Positions 35,985-44,389 of a DNA stretch of 64,000 nucleotides are shown here, piece by piece. The number at the start of each line of letters is the position of its first letter. Position 1 is the first letter of the stretch. Made by a program: the position numbers and the translations under genes. The stretch is from Streptomyces sclerotialus (GTDB taxonomy: Bacteria > Actinomycetota > Actinomycetes > Streptomycetales > Streptomycetaceae): assembly GCA_000719105.1 (NCBI GenBank), contig JODX01000003.1, positions 1 through 64,000 on the forward strand, read 5' to 3'. The notes under the pieces were generated by a model. It ran no database searches. It had not been told where the DNA came from and worked only from the letters and a program-made list of their open reading frames with translations.

Positions 35985-38183
35985 TCAACGTACGTCGGCC
36001 GTCGCAGGCGGAGCGGACCTTTTCTCCGATACGGCCGCCGCCGGCCGGGGGCGCGCGGGCCACCAGGTGGCCTCTCCCAGCAGCAGCATCGCCGACGGCA
36101 GCACCAGGATCCGGATCACGAAGGCGTCGAGGAGCACGGCCGCCGCCAGCACGAAGCCGATCTGCTTCATCTCGATGATGTGCAGGAAGACGAAGCTCGC
36201 GAAGACCGTCGTCATCACGACCGCGGCGCTGGTCACCACGCTCGCCGAGCTGCGGATCCCGTCGAGCACCGCCTGCCGGGTGGGGACGCCCGCGAGAGCG
36301 GCCTCCCTGATCCGGCTCACCACGAACACCTGGTAGTCCATCGAGAGCCCGAACAGAATCACGAAGAGGAAGAGCGGGACGCGCGAACCGATCGATCCCG
36401 TGGAATGGAAGTCCAGCAGCCCCTCGGCCCACGACCCCTGGAAGACCAGCACGAGCAGTCCCAGCGCCGCCGCCGCGGACAGCAGGTTCAGTACGACGCC
36501 GATCAGGCCGAGCACCACCGACCGGAAGGCGTACACGGTCATGACGAAGGTCACCAGCAGCAGCGCGCCGAGGACCAGCGGGAGCTTGCCGTTCTGATGG
36601 GCGGGATAGTCGGCGTAGCGGGCCACGTCACCGGTCACCCCGAACTCGGCGCCGTCGATCCGGCCGACGGTGGCGGGCAGGAAGTCGTCCCGCAGCCGGT
36701 CGAGGGAGTCGTACGCCTGGTCGGAGTTGCCGAGATGGGGGACCCTCAGCTCGAGGACGCCGGTGCGCTGGTCGGCGGACGTCCGGGTCCGTGACGTGCC
36801 GGTGAACAGCCGGTCGGCGTCGGCGAGCCGGGCCACCTCGCGCAGGGCGGAGGTGACGTCGTCCGCGCGCGAGGCGTCGGCGCGTACGACGACCTGGTGG
36901 GTCACCCGCTGCTCGGGAAACGCCTCGTTGAGCCGGTCGTACACCCGCATCGCGGGGATGTCACGGGAGTGCGTGTCCCGGCTCATCTCGGTGATCTTCA
37001 GCCCGGCCAGCGGCAGGACGAGCGCGAGCAGGGCGAGGACCGAGACGCACAGAGTGGCCAGGGGATGCCTGGCGGCCGGCCGCAGCAGCGCGGCCCACAC
37101 CCGGCCGCCGCCGTCCCGGCCCCGCACCCGGCGGGCGGGCCTGCCGCGCTCCGCACGCCGCCGTTCCCTGCGCTCGGCCCGCTTCCCGAGCCGGACGAGG
37201 AGCGCGGGCAGCGCCGTCAGCGAGCTGGCCACCGCGACCAGCACGACCACGATGGTGCCGGTCGCCAGCGAGGAGAAGATCACGTCGGAGGCCAGGTACA
37301 GCATCGCCGTCGAGACGACGACCGCGAGCCCGGAGACCACGACCGCCCGGCCCGACGTGGCCGCCGCCAGCTCCACCAGCGCCTCGGGGCCGAGCCGTCC
37401 GCCGGAGCGGGCCCGTTCCTCACGCTCACGCTTGAGGTAGAAGAGCGTGTAGTCGACGCCGACCGCGAGGCCGATCATCAGGATGACGTTCGTGCCGACC
37501 CCGGCGTCGGGGGACACGTGCGAGGCGACCATGGAGAGCCCGATCGCCGCCGCGATCGACGACAGCGCCAGCAGCAGCGGCACCCCGGCCATGGTGACCG
37601 ACCCGAACACGACCAGCAGCGTGATCAAGGTGACCGGCAGGGTGATCGCCTCGGAGAGCGCCAGGTCGTCGCTGCGCTGCTGGTCGACGCCCTTGCTGAT
37701 GGAAGGGCTTCCGGTCTCCTCGATCCGCAGCCCGGGATGGCTCCGCTCCACCGCCGCGGTCTGTTCCACGAGCGCGTCGACCTTGTCCTTCGCGTCCCGC
37801 TCCTCGCCCCTCAGCGCCACCTCGACCATGAGGATCGAGCGGTTCTCGGAGAGCAGCGGGGCGGCGACGCCGGCGACGTCGGGCAGCCGCTCCATCCGGG
37901 CGGTGAGATCCTCCGCGGCGGCCTCGGCGGCGCCCCGGTCCAGAGCACCCGATCGGGCGGAGATCAGCACCTGCTCGGTGGCCCTGCGCTCCAGGCCCGC
38001 CTCGGCGGCCAGGGCCTCGGCACGGCCCGCCTCGCCGACGCGGTAGTCCGCCGTCTTCGCGCTGTTGGTGCCGACGGCGCTGCCGGCCGCCAGGCACAGC
38101 GCCACGAACACCAGCCAGCCGGCGATCGCCCGCCAGGGGTGCCGGGCGCTCCAGCGCGCCATGCGCACAGTGAGTGAGTTCAT
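35985..38183 (-). CDS. MMPL/RND family membrane transporter
   Basis: 732 residues with 12 predicted membrane helices in two repeats of six, each preceded by a large outer loop. Family landmarks are NVILMIGLAVGVDYTLFYLKREREERARSG in the first repeat and LFLFVILFGLSMDYQVFVVSRIREA in the second, containing the proton-relay aspartates. MMPL proteins export lipids, glycolipids or hydrophobic drugs. I use ATG 38183 (MNSLTVRMARWSARHPW) with AGAGG 9 bases ahead. It is the first gene of an operon with a membrane-embedded kinase and its regulator, suggesting an export pump controlled by membrane stress. Confidence 0.94.
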   Translation of the reverse strand: MNSLTVRMARWSARHPWRAIAGWLVFVALCLAAGSAVGTNSAKTADYRVGEAGRAEALAAEAGLERRATEQVLISARSGALDRGAAEAAAEDLTARMERLPDVAGVAAPLLSENRSILMVEVALRGEERDAKDKVDALVEQTAAVERSHPGLRIEETGSPSISKGVDQQRSDDLALSEAITLPVTLITLLVVFGSVTMAGVPLLLALSSIAAAIGLSMVASHVSPDAGVGTNVILMIGLAVGVDYTLFYLKREREERARSGGRLGPEALVELAAATSGRAVVVSGLAVVVSTAMLYLASDVIFSSLATGTIVVVLVAVASSLTALPALLVRLGKRAERRERRRAERGRPARRVRGRDGGGRVWAALLRPAARHPLATLCVSVLALLALVLPLAGLKITEMSRDTHSRDIPAMRVYDRLNEAFPEQRVTHQVVVRADASRADDVTSALREVARLADADRLFTGTSRTRTSADQRTGVLELRVPHLGNSDQAYDSLDRLRDDFLPATVGRIDGAEFGVTGDVARYADYPAHQNGKLPLVLGALLLVTFVMTVYAFRSVVLGLIGVVLNLLSAAAALGLLVLVFQGSWAEGLLDFHSTGSIGSRVPLFLFVILFGLSMDYQVFVVSRIREAALAGVPTRQAVLDGIRSSASVVTSAAVVMTTVFASFVFLHIIEMKQIGFVLAAAVLLDAFVIRILVLPSAMLLLGEATWWPARPRPAAAVSEKRSAPPATADVR

Positions 38184-38242
38184 GCCCGAAAGCCTCTTTG
38201 ACCAGGGCACTTGTCGGACAGAGGCGGTCAGTTGAACTTGGC

Positions 38243-38260
38243 GTCCACCGGTCGGTGGAC
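38243..38260. promoter_or_regulatory. Inverted repeat upstream of the MMPL operon
   Basis: GTCCACC (38243-38249) and GGTGGAC (38254-38260) are perfect complements with a 4-base centre, 60-78 bases upstream of the MMPL start. A candidate operator for the operon's own LuxR-type regulator, or simply part of the leader. Confidence 0.45.
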
Positions 38261-38316
38261 CCCCGGGGTGGGGAGAACCCCCGAACCCCCGCTCGTGTCG
38301 GCGTACGGGGACGGCG

Positions 38317-38348
38317 ACGGCCCCCGGCGTCGCGGCGCCGGGGGCCGT
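38317..38348 (-). terminator. Terminator of the acyl-CoA dehydrogenase gene
   Basis: ACGGCCCCCGGCG (38317-38329) pairs perfectly with 38336-38348 around a 6-nt loop, 24 bases beyond the stop of the dehydrogenase on the minus strand. Confidence 0.85.
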
Positions 38349-38372
38349 GCGGTCAGTCGTACGCCCGGAGGG

Positions 38373-39530
38373 TTACGGCAGGTTCCGCGCCATCACGATG
38401 CGCTGGACCTGGTTCGTGCCCTCGTAGATCTGGGTGATCTTTGCGTCGCGCATCATGCGCTCGACCGGGTAGTCGCGCGTGTAGCCGTACCCGCCCAGCA
38501 GCTGCACCGCGTCCGTGGTGACCTCCATCGCCACGTCCGAGGCGAAGCACTTGGCGGCGGCGCCCTGGAAGGTCAGGTCGGAGTCGCCCCGCTCGGACTT
38601 GGCGGCGGCCGCGTACGTGAGCTGGCGGGCGGCCTCGATCTTCATGGCCATGTCCGCGAGCATGAACTGGATGCCCTGGAAGTCGGAGATCGGCTTGCCG
38701 AACTGCTTGCGCTCCTTGACGTAGCCCTTGGCGTAGTCGAGGGCGCCCTGGGCGATGCCGAGGGCCTGCGCGGCGATCGTGATGCGGGTGTGGTCCAGCG
38801 TCTTCATCGCCGTCGCGAAGCCCGTGCCCTCCGCGCCGATCATGCGGTCGGCCGGGATGCGCACGTTGTCCAGGTACACCTCGCGCGTGGGAGAGCCCTT
38901 GATGCCGAGCTTCTTCTCCGGGGCGCCGAAGGACACGCCCTCGTCGCCCTTCTCGACGACGAACGCGCTGATGCCCTTGGAGCGCTTCTCGGGGTCCGTC
39001 ACGGCCATGACCGTGTAGTACTCGCTGACGCCCGCGTTGGTGATCCAGCGCTTCACGCCGTTGAGGACGTAGAAGTCCCCGTCGCGCACCGCGCGGGTCT
39101 TCATGCCGGCGGCGTCGGACCCCGCGTCCGGCTCGGAGAGGCAGTACGAGAACATCGCGTCGCCCTTGGCGAGCGGGCCCAGGTACTTCTTCTTCAGCTC
39201 CTCGGAGCCGGAGAGGATGACGGGAAGGGAGCCGAGCTTGTTCACCGCGGGGATGAGGGAGGAGGAGGCACACGCGCGCGCGACCTCCTCGATGACGATC
39301 ACCGTGGCGAGCGCGTCCGCGCCCGCGCCGCCGTACTCCTCCGGTACGTGCACCGCGTGCAGGTCGTTGGCGACCAGCGCCTCCAGTGCCTCCTGCGGAA
39401 AACGGGCCTCCTCGTCCACGGCGGCGGCGTACGGCGCGATCTTCGCCTCGGCGAGGGAACGGATCGCGTCGCGGAGCATGTCGTGCTCCTCGGACGGGCG
39501 GTACAGGTCGAAATCAGCCGATCCGGCCAA
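38373..39530 (-). CDS. Acyl-CoA dehydrogenase (FadE25-like)
   Basis: 385 residues with the three ACAD domains. FAD- and substrate-binding blocks include SYCLSEPDAGSDA, WITNAGVSEYYTVMA, RKQFGKPISDFQGIQFMLADMA and QLLGGYGYTRDYPVERMMRDAKITQIYEGTNQVQR, in which the glutamate of IYEGTN is the catalytic base of short- and medium-chain enzymes. It oxidises acyl-CoA to enoyl-CoA, donating electrons to ETF. The gene neighbours purEK as fadE25 (Rv3274c) does in M. tuberculosis. It starts at ATG 39530, downstream of an AT-rich promoter with a palindrome. Confidence 0.93.
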   Translation of the reverse strand: MAGSADFDLYRPSEEHDMLRDAIRSLAEAKIAPYAAAVDEEARFPQEALEALVANDLHAVHVPEEYGGAGADALATVIVIEEVARACASSSLIPAVNKLGSLPVILSGSEELKKKYLGPLAKGDAMFSYCLSEPDAGSDAAGMKTRAVRDGDFYVLNGVKRWITNAGVSEYYTVMAVTDPEKRSKGISAFVVEKGDEGVSFGAPEKKLGIKGSPTREVYLDNVRIPADRMIGAEGTGFATAMKTLDHTRITIAAQALGIAQGALDYAKGYVKERKQFGKPISDFQGIQFMLADMAMKIEAARQLTYAAAAKSERGDSDLTFQGAAAKCFASDVAMEVTTDAVQLLGGYGYTRDYPVERMMRDAKITQIYEGTNQVQRIVMARNLP

Positions 39531-39568
39531 GGTTTCACGCTCCCGGGACGTCGTGACTCTGATGCTAA

Positions 39569-39582
39569 TTACCGTTAAGTAA
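39569..39582. promoter_or_regulatory. AT-rich palindrome between acyl-CoA dehydrogenase and ugd
   Basis: TTACCGTTAAGTAA has TTAC/GTAA arms in an AT-rich island about 40 bases upstream of the dehydrogenase start. Its position and symmetry suggest an operator for a fatty-acid or TetR-type regulator. Confidence 0.4.
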
Positions 39583-39719
39583 CTCGAATTTTAGAGGTCT
39601 ACCCCCGTGGCAGGTACGTGAGCTTGGCGACAGCGGGAAATCTGCCCGGTGAGGGGCCCGAGCACGCCCCGGTTATGCTCAGGCACCGCACGTGCAAGCC
39701 GTTTCTCCCTGGAGCACTC

Positions 39720-41063
39720 ATGGCCCTCAAGATCACCGTGATCGGTACCGGCTATCTCGGCGCCACGCACGCCGCGGCCATGGCGGACCTCGGGTTCGAG
39801 GTGCTCGGGCTCGATGTCGTGCCGGAGAAGATCGAGATGCTCCGGCGGGGCGAGGTCCCCATGTACGAGCCGGGCCTGGAGGAGCTGCTGCGCAAGCACG
39901 TGGCCGGCATCGAGGGGTCGACCGGACGGCTCCGGTTCACGACGGACTACGCCGAGGTGGCGGAGTTCGGCGACGTCCACTTCATCTGCGTGAACACCCC
40001 GCAGCGGCGCGGTGAGTACGCCTGCGACATGAGTTACGTCGACGCCGCGGTCGGCGCGCTCGCGCCGCACCTGACACGCCCCGCCCTGGTCGTCGGCAAG
40101 TCCACGGTGCCCGTCGGCTCGGCGGACCGGCTGGCCGCGTACCTCGCCGAGCACGCGCCCGCCGGGGAGGACGCCGAGCTGGCCTGGAACCCGGAGTTCC
40201 TGCGCGAGGGCTTCGCCGTCCAGGACACGCTGCACCCGGACCGCATCGTGATCGGCGTGCGCGGCGAGCGGGCGGAGAAGCTGCTGCGCGAGGTGTACGC
40301 GACGCCGGTCGGCGAGGGCTCGCCGTTCGTGGTGACCGACTTCCCGACCGCCGAACTGGTGAAGACCTCGGCGAACTCCTTCCTCGCCACGAAGATCTCC
40401 TTCATCAACGCGATGGCGGAGGTGTGCGAGGCGGCGGGCGGCGATGTCGCCAAGCTGGCCGAGGCCATCGGGTACGACGACCGGATCGGCGCCAGGTATC
40501 TGCGGGCCGGCATCGGTTTCGGCGGCGGCTGCCTGCCCAAGGACATCCGGGCGTTCATGGCGCGCGCCGGCGAGCTGGGCGCGGACCAGGCGCTGACCTT
40601 CCTGCGCGAGATCGACTCGATCAACATGCGCCAGCGCGGCCAGATGGTGGAGCTGGCCCGGCGGGCGCTGGGCGGCGGCCCGTTCCTCGGCAAGCGGGTC
40701 GCGGTGCTCGGCGCCGCCTTCAAGCCCGACTCCGACGACGTACGGGACTCCCCGGCGCTGAACGTGGCCGGGCAGATCCACCTCCAGGGCGGCCAGGTCA
40801 CCGTGTACGACCCGAAGGGCATGGAGAACGCCCGGCGGGTGTTCCCGACGCTCGGGTACGCCGAGTCCGCGCTGGAGGCGGTGCGGGGCGCCGACATCGT
40901 GCTGCACCTGACGGAGTGGCGGGAGTTCCGCGAGCTGGACCCGGAGGCGCTGGGCGAGGTGGCGGCGCAGCGCCTGGTCCTCGACGGCCGCAACGCCCTC
41001 GACCCGGAGCTGTGGCGCCGTGCGGGGTGGACGTACCGGGCGATGGGGCGGCCCACTGCCTGA
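39720..41063 (+). CDS. UDP-glucose/GDP-mannose dehydrogenase family (UDP-glucose 6-dehydrogenase)
   Basis: 447 residues. The N-terminal NAD domain starts ITVIGTGYLGATHAAAMADLGFEV. GKSTVPVGSAD, NPEFLREGFAVQDTLHPDR and GIGFGGGCLPKDIRAF (catalytic cysteine in GGGCLPKD) follow, then a C-terminal UDP-binding domain with LGAAFKPDSDDVRDSPAL. The enzyme should oxidise UDP-glucose to UDP-glucuronate for extracellular polymers. ATG 39720 has GGAG 5 bases upstream; the open frame further 5' has no family match. It is a single gene ended by a strong hairpin. Confidence 0.94.
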   Translation: MALKITVIGTGYLGATHAAAMADLGFEVLGLDVVPEKIEMLRRGEVPMYEPGLEELLRKHVAGIEGSTGRLRFTTDYAEVAEFGDVHFICVNTPQRRGEYACDMSYVDAAVGALAPHLTRPALVVGKSTVPVGSADRLAAYLAEHAPAGEDAELAWNPEFLREGFAVQDTLHPDRIVIGVRGERAEKLLREVYATPVGEGSPFVVTDFPTAELVKTSANSFLATKISFINAMAEVCEAAGGDVAKLAEAIGYDDRIGARYLRAGIGFGGGCLPKDIRAFMARAGELGADQALTFLREIDSINMRQRGQMVELARRALGGGPFLGKRVAVLGAAFKPDSDDVRDSPALNVAGQIHLQGGQVTVYDPKGMENARRVFPTLGYAESALEAVRGADIVLHLTEWREFRELDPEALGEVAAQRLVLDGRNALDPELWRRAGWTYRAMGRPTA

Positions 41064-41068
41064 CCCCG

Positions 41069-41117
41069 GGAGACGGGGAACCGGAGACGGGGAACCGGAG
41101 ACGGGAGACGGGGAACG
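41069..41117. repeat. Short tandem repeats after ugd
   Basis: The 14-mer GGAGACGGGGAACC occurs twice in tandem (41069-41096), followed by shortened copies to 41117. A simple-sequence expansion directly behind the ugd stop. Confidence 0.8.
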
Positions 41118-41131
41118 GTAGACGCGTGGAA

Positions 41132-41174
41132 GGACGCCGGTCCGGCCGAGGCTCAGTCGGCCTGACCGGCGTCC
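41132..41174. terminator. Long bidirectional terminator hairpin
   Basis: Arms 41132-41149 and 41157-41174 form 18 pairs with a single mismatch and a 7-nt loop, between the convergent ugd and CGNR genes. Confidence 0.9.
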
Positions 41175-41250
41175 GTCGCATTCTGCACCACTTTCCTGCG
41201 CTTCTTTGCCGACTTTCCTGTGCTTCCCTGCCGCTTTTTGGTGTGCCCGG

Positions 41251-41751
41251 TCACTTGGCCCGGTACCGCCGCATCTTCGCGCGGGCCCCGCACACCTGCA
41301 TCGAGCACCAACGGCCGCGGCCGGCCGGGCTGCGGTCGTAGTACGCCCAGAGACAGTCGGCGGCCTCGCACGCCTTGAGCCGCAGCCAGGTGCCGGCGAC
41401 CAGCGCCTCGGCGACGGCGGCGGCGACCCGGGAGACCAGCGGCCCGGCGCCGGCCGGTACGAGGGCCGCCGAGCCGTCCTCCGCGTCGACCGTGACCAGC
41501 AGCGGGGCCCCGGACAGCAGCTCGCCCAGCGGGGTCACCTCGCGGTGCGGCGGGTGGCCGGCGTGTGCGAGCAGGGCCGCGCGGAGCGACTCCCGCAGTT
41601 CCCGCGCGCGCGGCAGGTCGTCCGCCGTCAGCCCGAGGCGCGCCCGGCCCTCCGCCGTGTCGAGCGAGTCGGTGCCCGTCTCGACGTCCAGCGTGTTCAC
41701 CAGGGACTGGACCAGGGCCAGGCCTCCCGGCGCGGGCGATCGCTCACTCAT
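41251..41751 (-). CDS. CGNR zinc-finger / ABATE domain regulator
   Basis: 166 residues. An N-terminal ABATE domain (LALVQSLVNTLDVETGTDSLDT to about residue 115) is joined to a C-terminal zinc finger: LKACEAADCLWAYYDRSPAGRGRWCSMQVCGARAKMRRYRAK, with four cysteines in the CGNR arrangement (here CGAR). Such proteins are thought to be small-molecule-responsive DNA-binding regulators. ATG 41751 is chosen; ATG 41772 in frame is possible. It is divergent from two VOC genes, with repeated GGTAACC motifs in the 95-base gap, which suggests it controls them and itself. Confidence 0.9.
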   Translation of the reverse strand: MSERSPAPGGLALVQSLVNTLDVETGTDSLDTAEGRARLGLTADDLPRARELRESLRAALLAHAGHPPHREVTPLGELLSGAPLLVTVDAEDGSAALVPAGAGPLVSRVAAAVAEALVAGTWLRLKACEAADCLWAYYDRSPAGRGRWCSMQVCGARAKMRRYRAK

Positions 41752-41760
41752 GCTTGCGAC

Positions 41761-41824
41761 GTTACCGCCCATGCGGGAGCATACGGTAACCGTTACTGGT
41801 TACCCGCTTCTACGGGTAACCGTT
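41761..41824. promoter_or_regulatory. Cluster of GGTAACC/GGTTACC operator-like repeats
   Basis: GGTAACC at 41785-41791 and GGTTACC at 41798-41804 form an inverted repeat with a 6-base spacer. A further GGTAACC lies at 41815-41821, and a half-site GTTACCG at 41761. GGTAACCGTT is repeated exactly (41785-41794 and 41815-41824). The cluster fills the divergent promoter between the CGNR regulator and the VOC genes. Confidence 0.65.
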
Positions 41825-41846
41825 CGCAGACATCGAGGAGGATGTC

Positions 41847-42215
41847 ATGGCTGTCGCCGAACTGGGCGTGGTGGTCCTGGACTGTCCCGACCCCGTCGCG
41901 CTGGGCCGGTTCTACCTGGCGGTGCTGGGCGGAACCATCGAAGGGGACGACGAGGGCACCGACTGGGTCGACCTGAAGCTGCCTGGTGGGCAGGCGCTGG
42001 CGTTCCAGCTCGCGCCGGGGCACGTACCGCCGAAGTGGCCCGCGCCCGACCAGTCGCAGCAGTTCCACCTGGACCTGAACGTGCCGGACCTCGACGCGGC
42101 CGAGGAGGCCGTGCTGCGGTTCGGGGCGAAGCCGCTGGACGCCGAGGACCGTTCGCGCAACTGGCGGGTTTACGCGGACCCCGCTGGGCACCCGTTCTGT
42201 CTCTGCGCCTGCTGA
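41847..42215 (+). CDS. VOC superfamily (glyoxalase/bleomycin-resistance-like) protein
   Basis: 122 residues with two betaalphabetabetabeta modules: LGVVVLDCPDPVALGRFYLAVLGG and SQQFHLDLNVPDLDAAEEAVLRFG, ending VYADPAGHPFCLCAC. Members bind metals or hydrophobic ligands and act as dioxygenases, isomerases or sequestering resistance proteins; this subgroup has no assigned reaction. ATG 41847 follows GAGGAGG. It is the first of two tandem VOC genes (13-base gap) likely controlled by the divergent CGNR regulator. Confidence 0.9.
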   Translation: MAVAELGVVVLDCPDPVALGRFYLAVLGGTIEGDDEGTDWVDLKLPGGQALAFQLAPGHVPPKWPAPDQSQQFHLDLNVPDLDAAEEAVLRFGAKPLDAEDRSRNWRVYADPAGHPFCLCAC

Positions 42216-42228
42216 GCCGGGAGGTTCC

Positions 42229-42621
42229 ATGACAGCCGTGGCACGTCTTCGTTCCGTCGTAGTCGACTGCCCCGATCCGCACGCACTGGCCGACTTCTAC
42301 GCACGGGTCGGCGGCGGCACGCCGCGCGCCGAGGACGACGACTGGGTCGTCCTCGTGCTCCCGGACGGACCACGGCTCGCCTTCCAGCGGTCACCCGGAC
42401 ACCGGCCGCCGGAGTGGCCGCGCGCGGACCTCAACGCCCAGCAGTTCCACCTGGACTTCGATGCGGGGAGCACCTGGGAGGAGGTCGACGCGGCGCATGC
42501 CAAGGTGCTGGCGCTGGGCGCCCGGCCGCTGGACCTGGAGGACGACGTGAAGAAGGACTTCCGGGTCTACGCCGATCCGGCCGGGCACCCGTTCTGTCTG
42601 TGCCGCATCGAGTCGGAGTGA
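42229..42621 (+). CDS. VOC superfamily protein, paralog of the upstream gene
   Basis: 130 residues, clearly related to the preceding protein: RLRSVVVDCPDPHALADFYARVGGG, QQFHLDFDAGSTWEEVDAAHAKVLALGARPLDLEDD and VYADPAGHPFCLCRI. The two genes are a tandem duplication and may form a heterodimer or act on related ligands. ATG 42229 follows GGGAGG. It has no recognised substrate. Confidence 0.9.
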   Translation: MTAVARLRSVVVDCPDPHALADFYARVGGGTPRAEDDDWVVLVLPDGPRLAFQRSPGHRPPEWPRADLNAQQFHLDFDAGSTWEEVDAAHAKVLALGARPLDLEDDVKKDFRVYADPAGHPFCLCRIESE

Positions 42622-42638
42622 CGGCCGACGGCCGGTAG

Positions 42639-42671
42639 CCGTCAGGCGTCAGCCGTCAGCCGTCAGCCGTC
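42639..42671. repeat. 7-bp tandem repeat at the 3' end of the dipeptidase gene
   Basis: Four and a half copies of (C/G)CGTCAG, covering the space between the VOC and dipeptidase genes and running over the dipeptidase stop codon (42663-42665). A slippage-prone convergent junction. Confidence 0.8.
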
Positions 42672-43850
42672 CAACTGCTCCAAGGTGGCGTTCGACGGTG
42701 CCGTCCGGGCGCGCAGGTCCCGCGCCACGTCCTCGGCCGCACCCAGCACCCGGACCGCGTTCTGCCAGGTCAGCTTGGCGAGATCGGCCCGCGACCAGCC
42801 GCGGTCCAGCAGCTCGGCGATCAGGTTCGGGTAGCCGGAGACGTCGTCCAGGCCGTCCGGGGTGAAGGCCGTGCCGTCGTAGTCGCCGCCGATGCCGAGG
42901 TGGTCGATGCCGGCCACCTCACGCATGTGGTCCAGGTGGTCGGCGACCGTGGACACCGTGGCGACGGGGCGCGGGTGGGTCTCCTCGAAGGCGCGGTGCA
43001 CCTCCATCGCCTCGGCGGTGGTGTCGAGGTGGTGGAAGCCGTGGGCGCGCATGTTCTCGTCGGCGGCCTTCGTCCACTCCACCGCCGCCTGGAACACGAA
43101 CTTCGGTACGAACGTCACCATCGCCACTCCCCCGTTGGCGGGCAGCCGCTCCAGTACGTCGTCCGGGATGTTGCGCGGGTGGTCGCACACCGCGCGCGCG
43201 GAGGAGTGCGAGAAGATCACCGGCGCGACGGACGTGTCGAGCGCGTCCCGCATGGTGGTGGCCGCCACGTGGGAGAGGTCGACCAGCATGCCGAGCCGGT
43301 TCATCTCCTTGACGACCGCGCGGCCGAAGGCCGACAGACCGCCCACGCCCGGCTCGTCGGTCGCCGAGTCCGCCCACGCGTTGTTGTCGTTGTGGGTGAG
43401 CGTCATGTAGCGCACGCCCAGCTCGTACAGCTGCCGCAGCGTGGCGAGCGAGTTGTCGATGGAGTGACCGCCCTCGGCGCCCATCAGGGACGCGATACGG
43501 CCCTCCGCGCGCGCGGACTCCATGTCGGCGGCGGTCAGCGCGGCCCGCAGATCGCCGGGGTGGCGGTCGATCAGCTGCCGTACGCAGTCGATCTGTTCCA
43601 GGGTCGCGGTCACCGGGCCGGGCAGGTCCGAGCGGACGTACACCGACCAGAACTGCGCCCCCACCCCGCCCGCGCGCAGCCGCGCCAGGTCCGTGTGCAG
43701 ACGGCCGCTCTGGTCGGTGGCGATGTCGCGGGCGGCGAGGTCGTAGCGGACCTGCTGGCGCAGTGCCCACGGCAGGTCGTTGTGGCCGTCGACGACCGGG
43801 AACTCCCGCAGCAGTTCCCGGGCCCGCGCGAGCGAGGTCACCTCCGTCAC
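42663..43850 (-). CDS. Membrane-dipeptidase-like peptidase, M19 family
   Basis: 395 residues of the renal dipeptidase family. Zinc ligands appear as [35 protein letters not shown] and [16 protein letters not shown], and [13 protein letters not shown] is the C-terminal signature. No signal peptide is visible, so it is probably cytoplasmic and hydrolyses dipeptides, perhaps with D-residues at the C-terminus. It starts at GTG 43850, overlapping the purE stop by 4 bases (GTGA), so it is translationally coupled to purine genes; the reason for that linkage is not evident. Confidence 0.93.
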   Translation of the reverse strand: MTEVTSLARARELLREFPVVDGHNDLPWALRQQVRYDLAARDIATDQSGRLHTDLARLRAGGVGAQFWSVYVRSDLPGPVTATLEQIDCVRQLIDRHPGDLRAALTAADMESARAEGRIASLMGAEGGHSIDNSLATLRQLYELGVRYMTLTHNDNNAWADSATDEPGVGGLSAFGRAVVKEMNRLGMLVDLSHVAATTMRDALDTSVAPVIFSHSSARAVCDHPRNIPDDVLERLPANGGVAMVTFVPKFVFQAAVEWTKAADENMRAHGFHHLDTTAEAMEVHRAFEETHPRPVATVSTVADHLDHMREVAGIDHLGIGGDYDGTAFTPDGLDDVSGYPNLIAELLDRGWSRADLAKLTWQNAVRVLGAAEDVARDLRARTAPSNATLEQLDG

Positions 43851-44389
43851 TTCCCGAACCCGAAGCCGGACCCGGCTCCCTCCACCTTGGCGCGCAGCCG
43901 CTTGCCCTTCTCGGTGGCCTGGTCGTTCAGCTCCTGCTGGAACTCCCGCATCCGGGCGAGGAGCTCCTCGTCGTGGGCGGCGAGCATCCGCGCGGCCAGC
44001 AGGCCCGCGTTGCGCGCGCCGCCGACGGAGACCGTGGCCACCGGCACCCCGGCCGGCATCTGCACGATCGACAGCAGCGAGTCCATGCCGTCCAGGTACT
44101 TCAGCGGGACGGGCACGCCGATCACGGGCAGCGGGGTCACGGAGGCGAGCATGCCGGGCAGATGGGCGGCGCCGCCGGCCCCGGCGATGACCACCTTGAG
44201 ACCGCGCTCCGCGGCCTCCTCGCCGTACGCGATCATCTCGCGCGGCATCCGGTGCGCGGAGACGACACCGACCTCGTACGCGATCTCGAACTCGTCGAGG
44301 GCCTGCGCGGCCGCCTCCATGACGGGCCAGTCGGAGTCGGACCCCATGACGATGCCGACGACAGGGTTCTTTCCTTCGACCGGGCTCAT
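43847..44389 (-). CDS. purE: N5-carboxyaminoimidazole ribonucleotide mutase
   Basis: 180 residues. The class I PurE signature is complete: [23 protein letters not shown] (catalytic histidine), [14 protein letters not shown] and [27 protein letters not shown]. It moves the carboxylate of N5-CAIR to give CAIR in purine synthesis. ATG 44389 overlaps the purK stop (ATGA). The C-terminal 20 residues are a basic extension ([20 protein letters not shown]). Confidence 0.97.
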   Translation of the reverse strand: MSPVEGKNPVVGIVMGSDSDWPVMEAAAQALDEFEIAYEVGVVSAHRMPREMIAYGEEAAERGLKVVIAGAGGAAHLPGMLASVTPLPVIGVPVPLKYLDGMDSLLSIVQMPAGVPVATVSVGGARNAGLLAARMLAAHDEELLARMREFQQELNDQATEKGKRLRAKVEGAGSGFGFGK

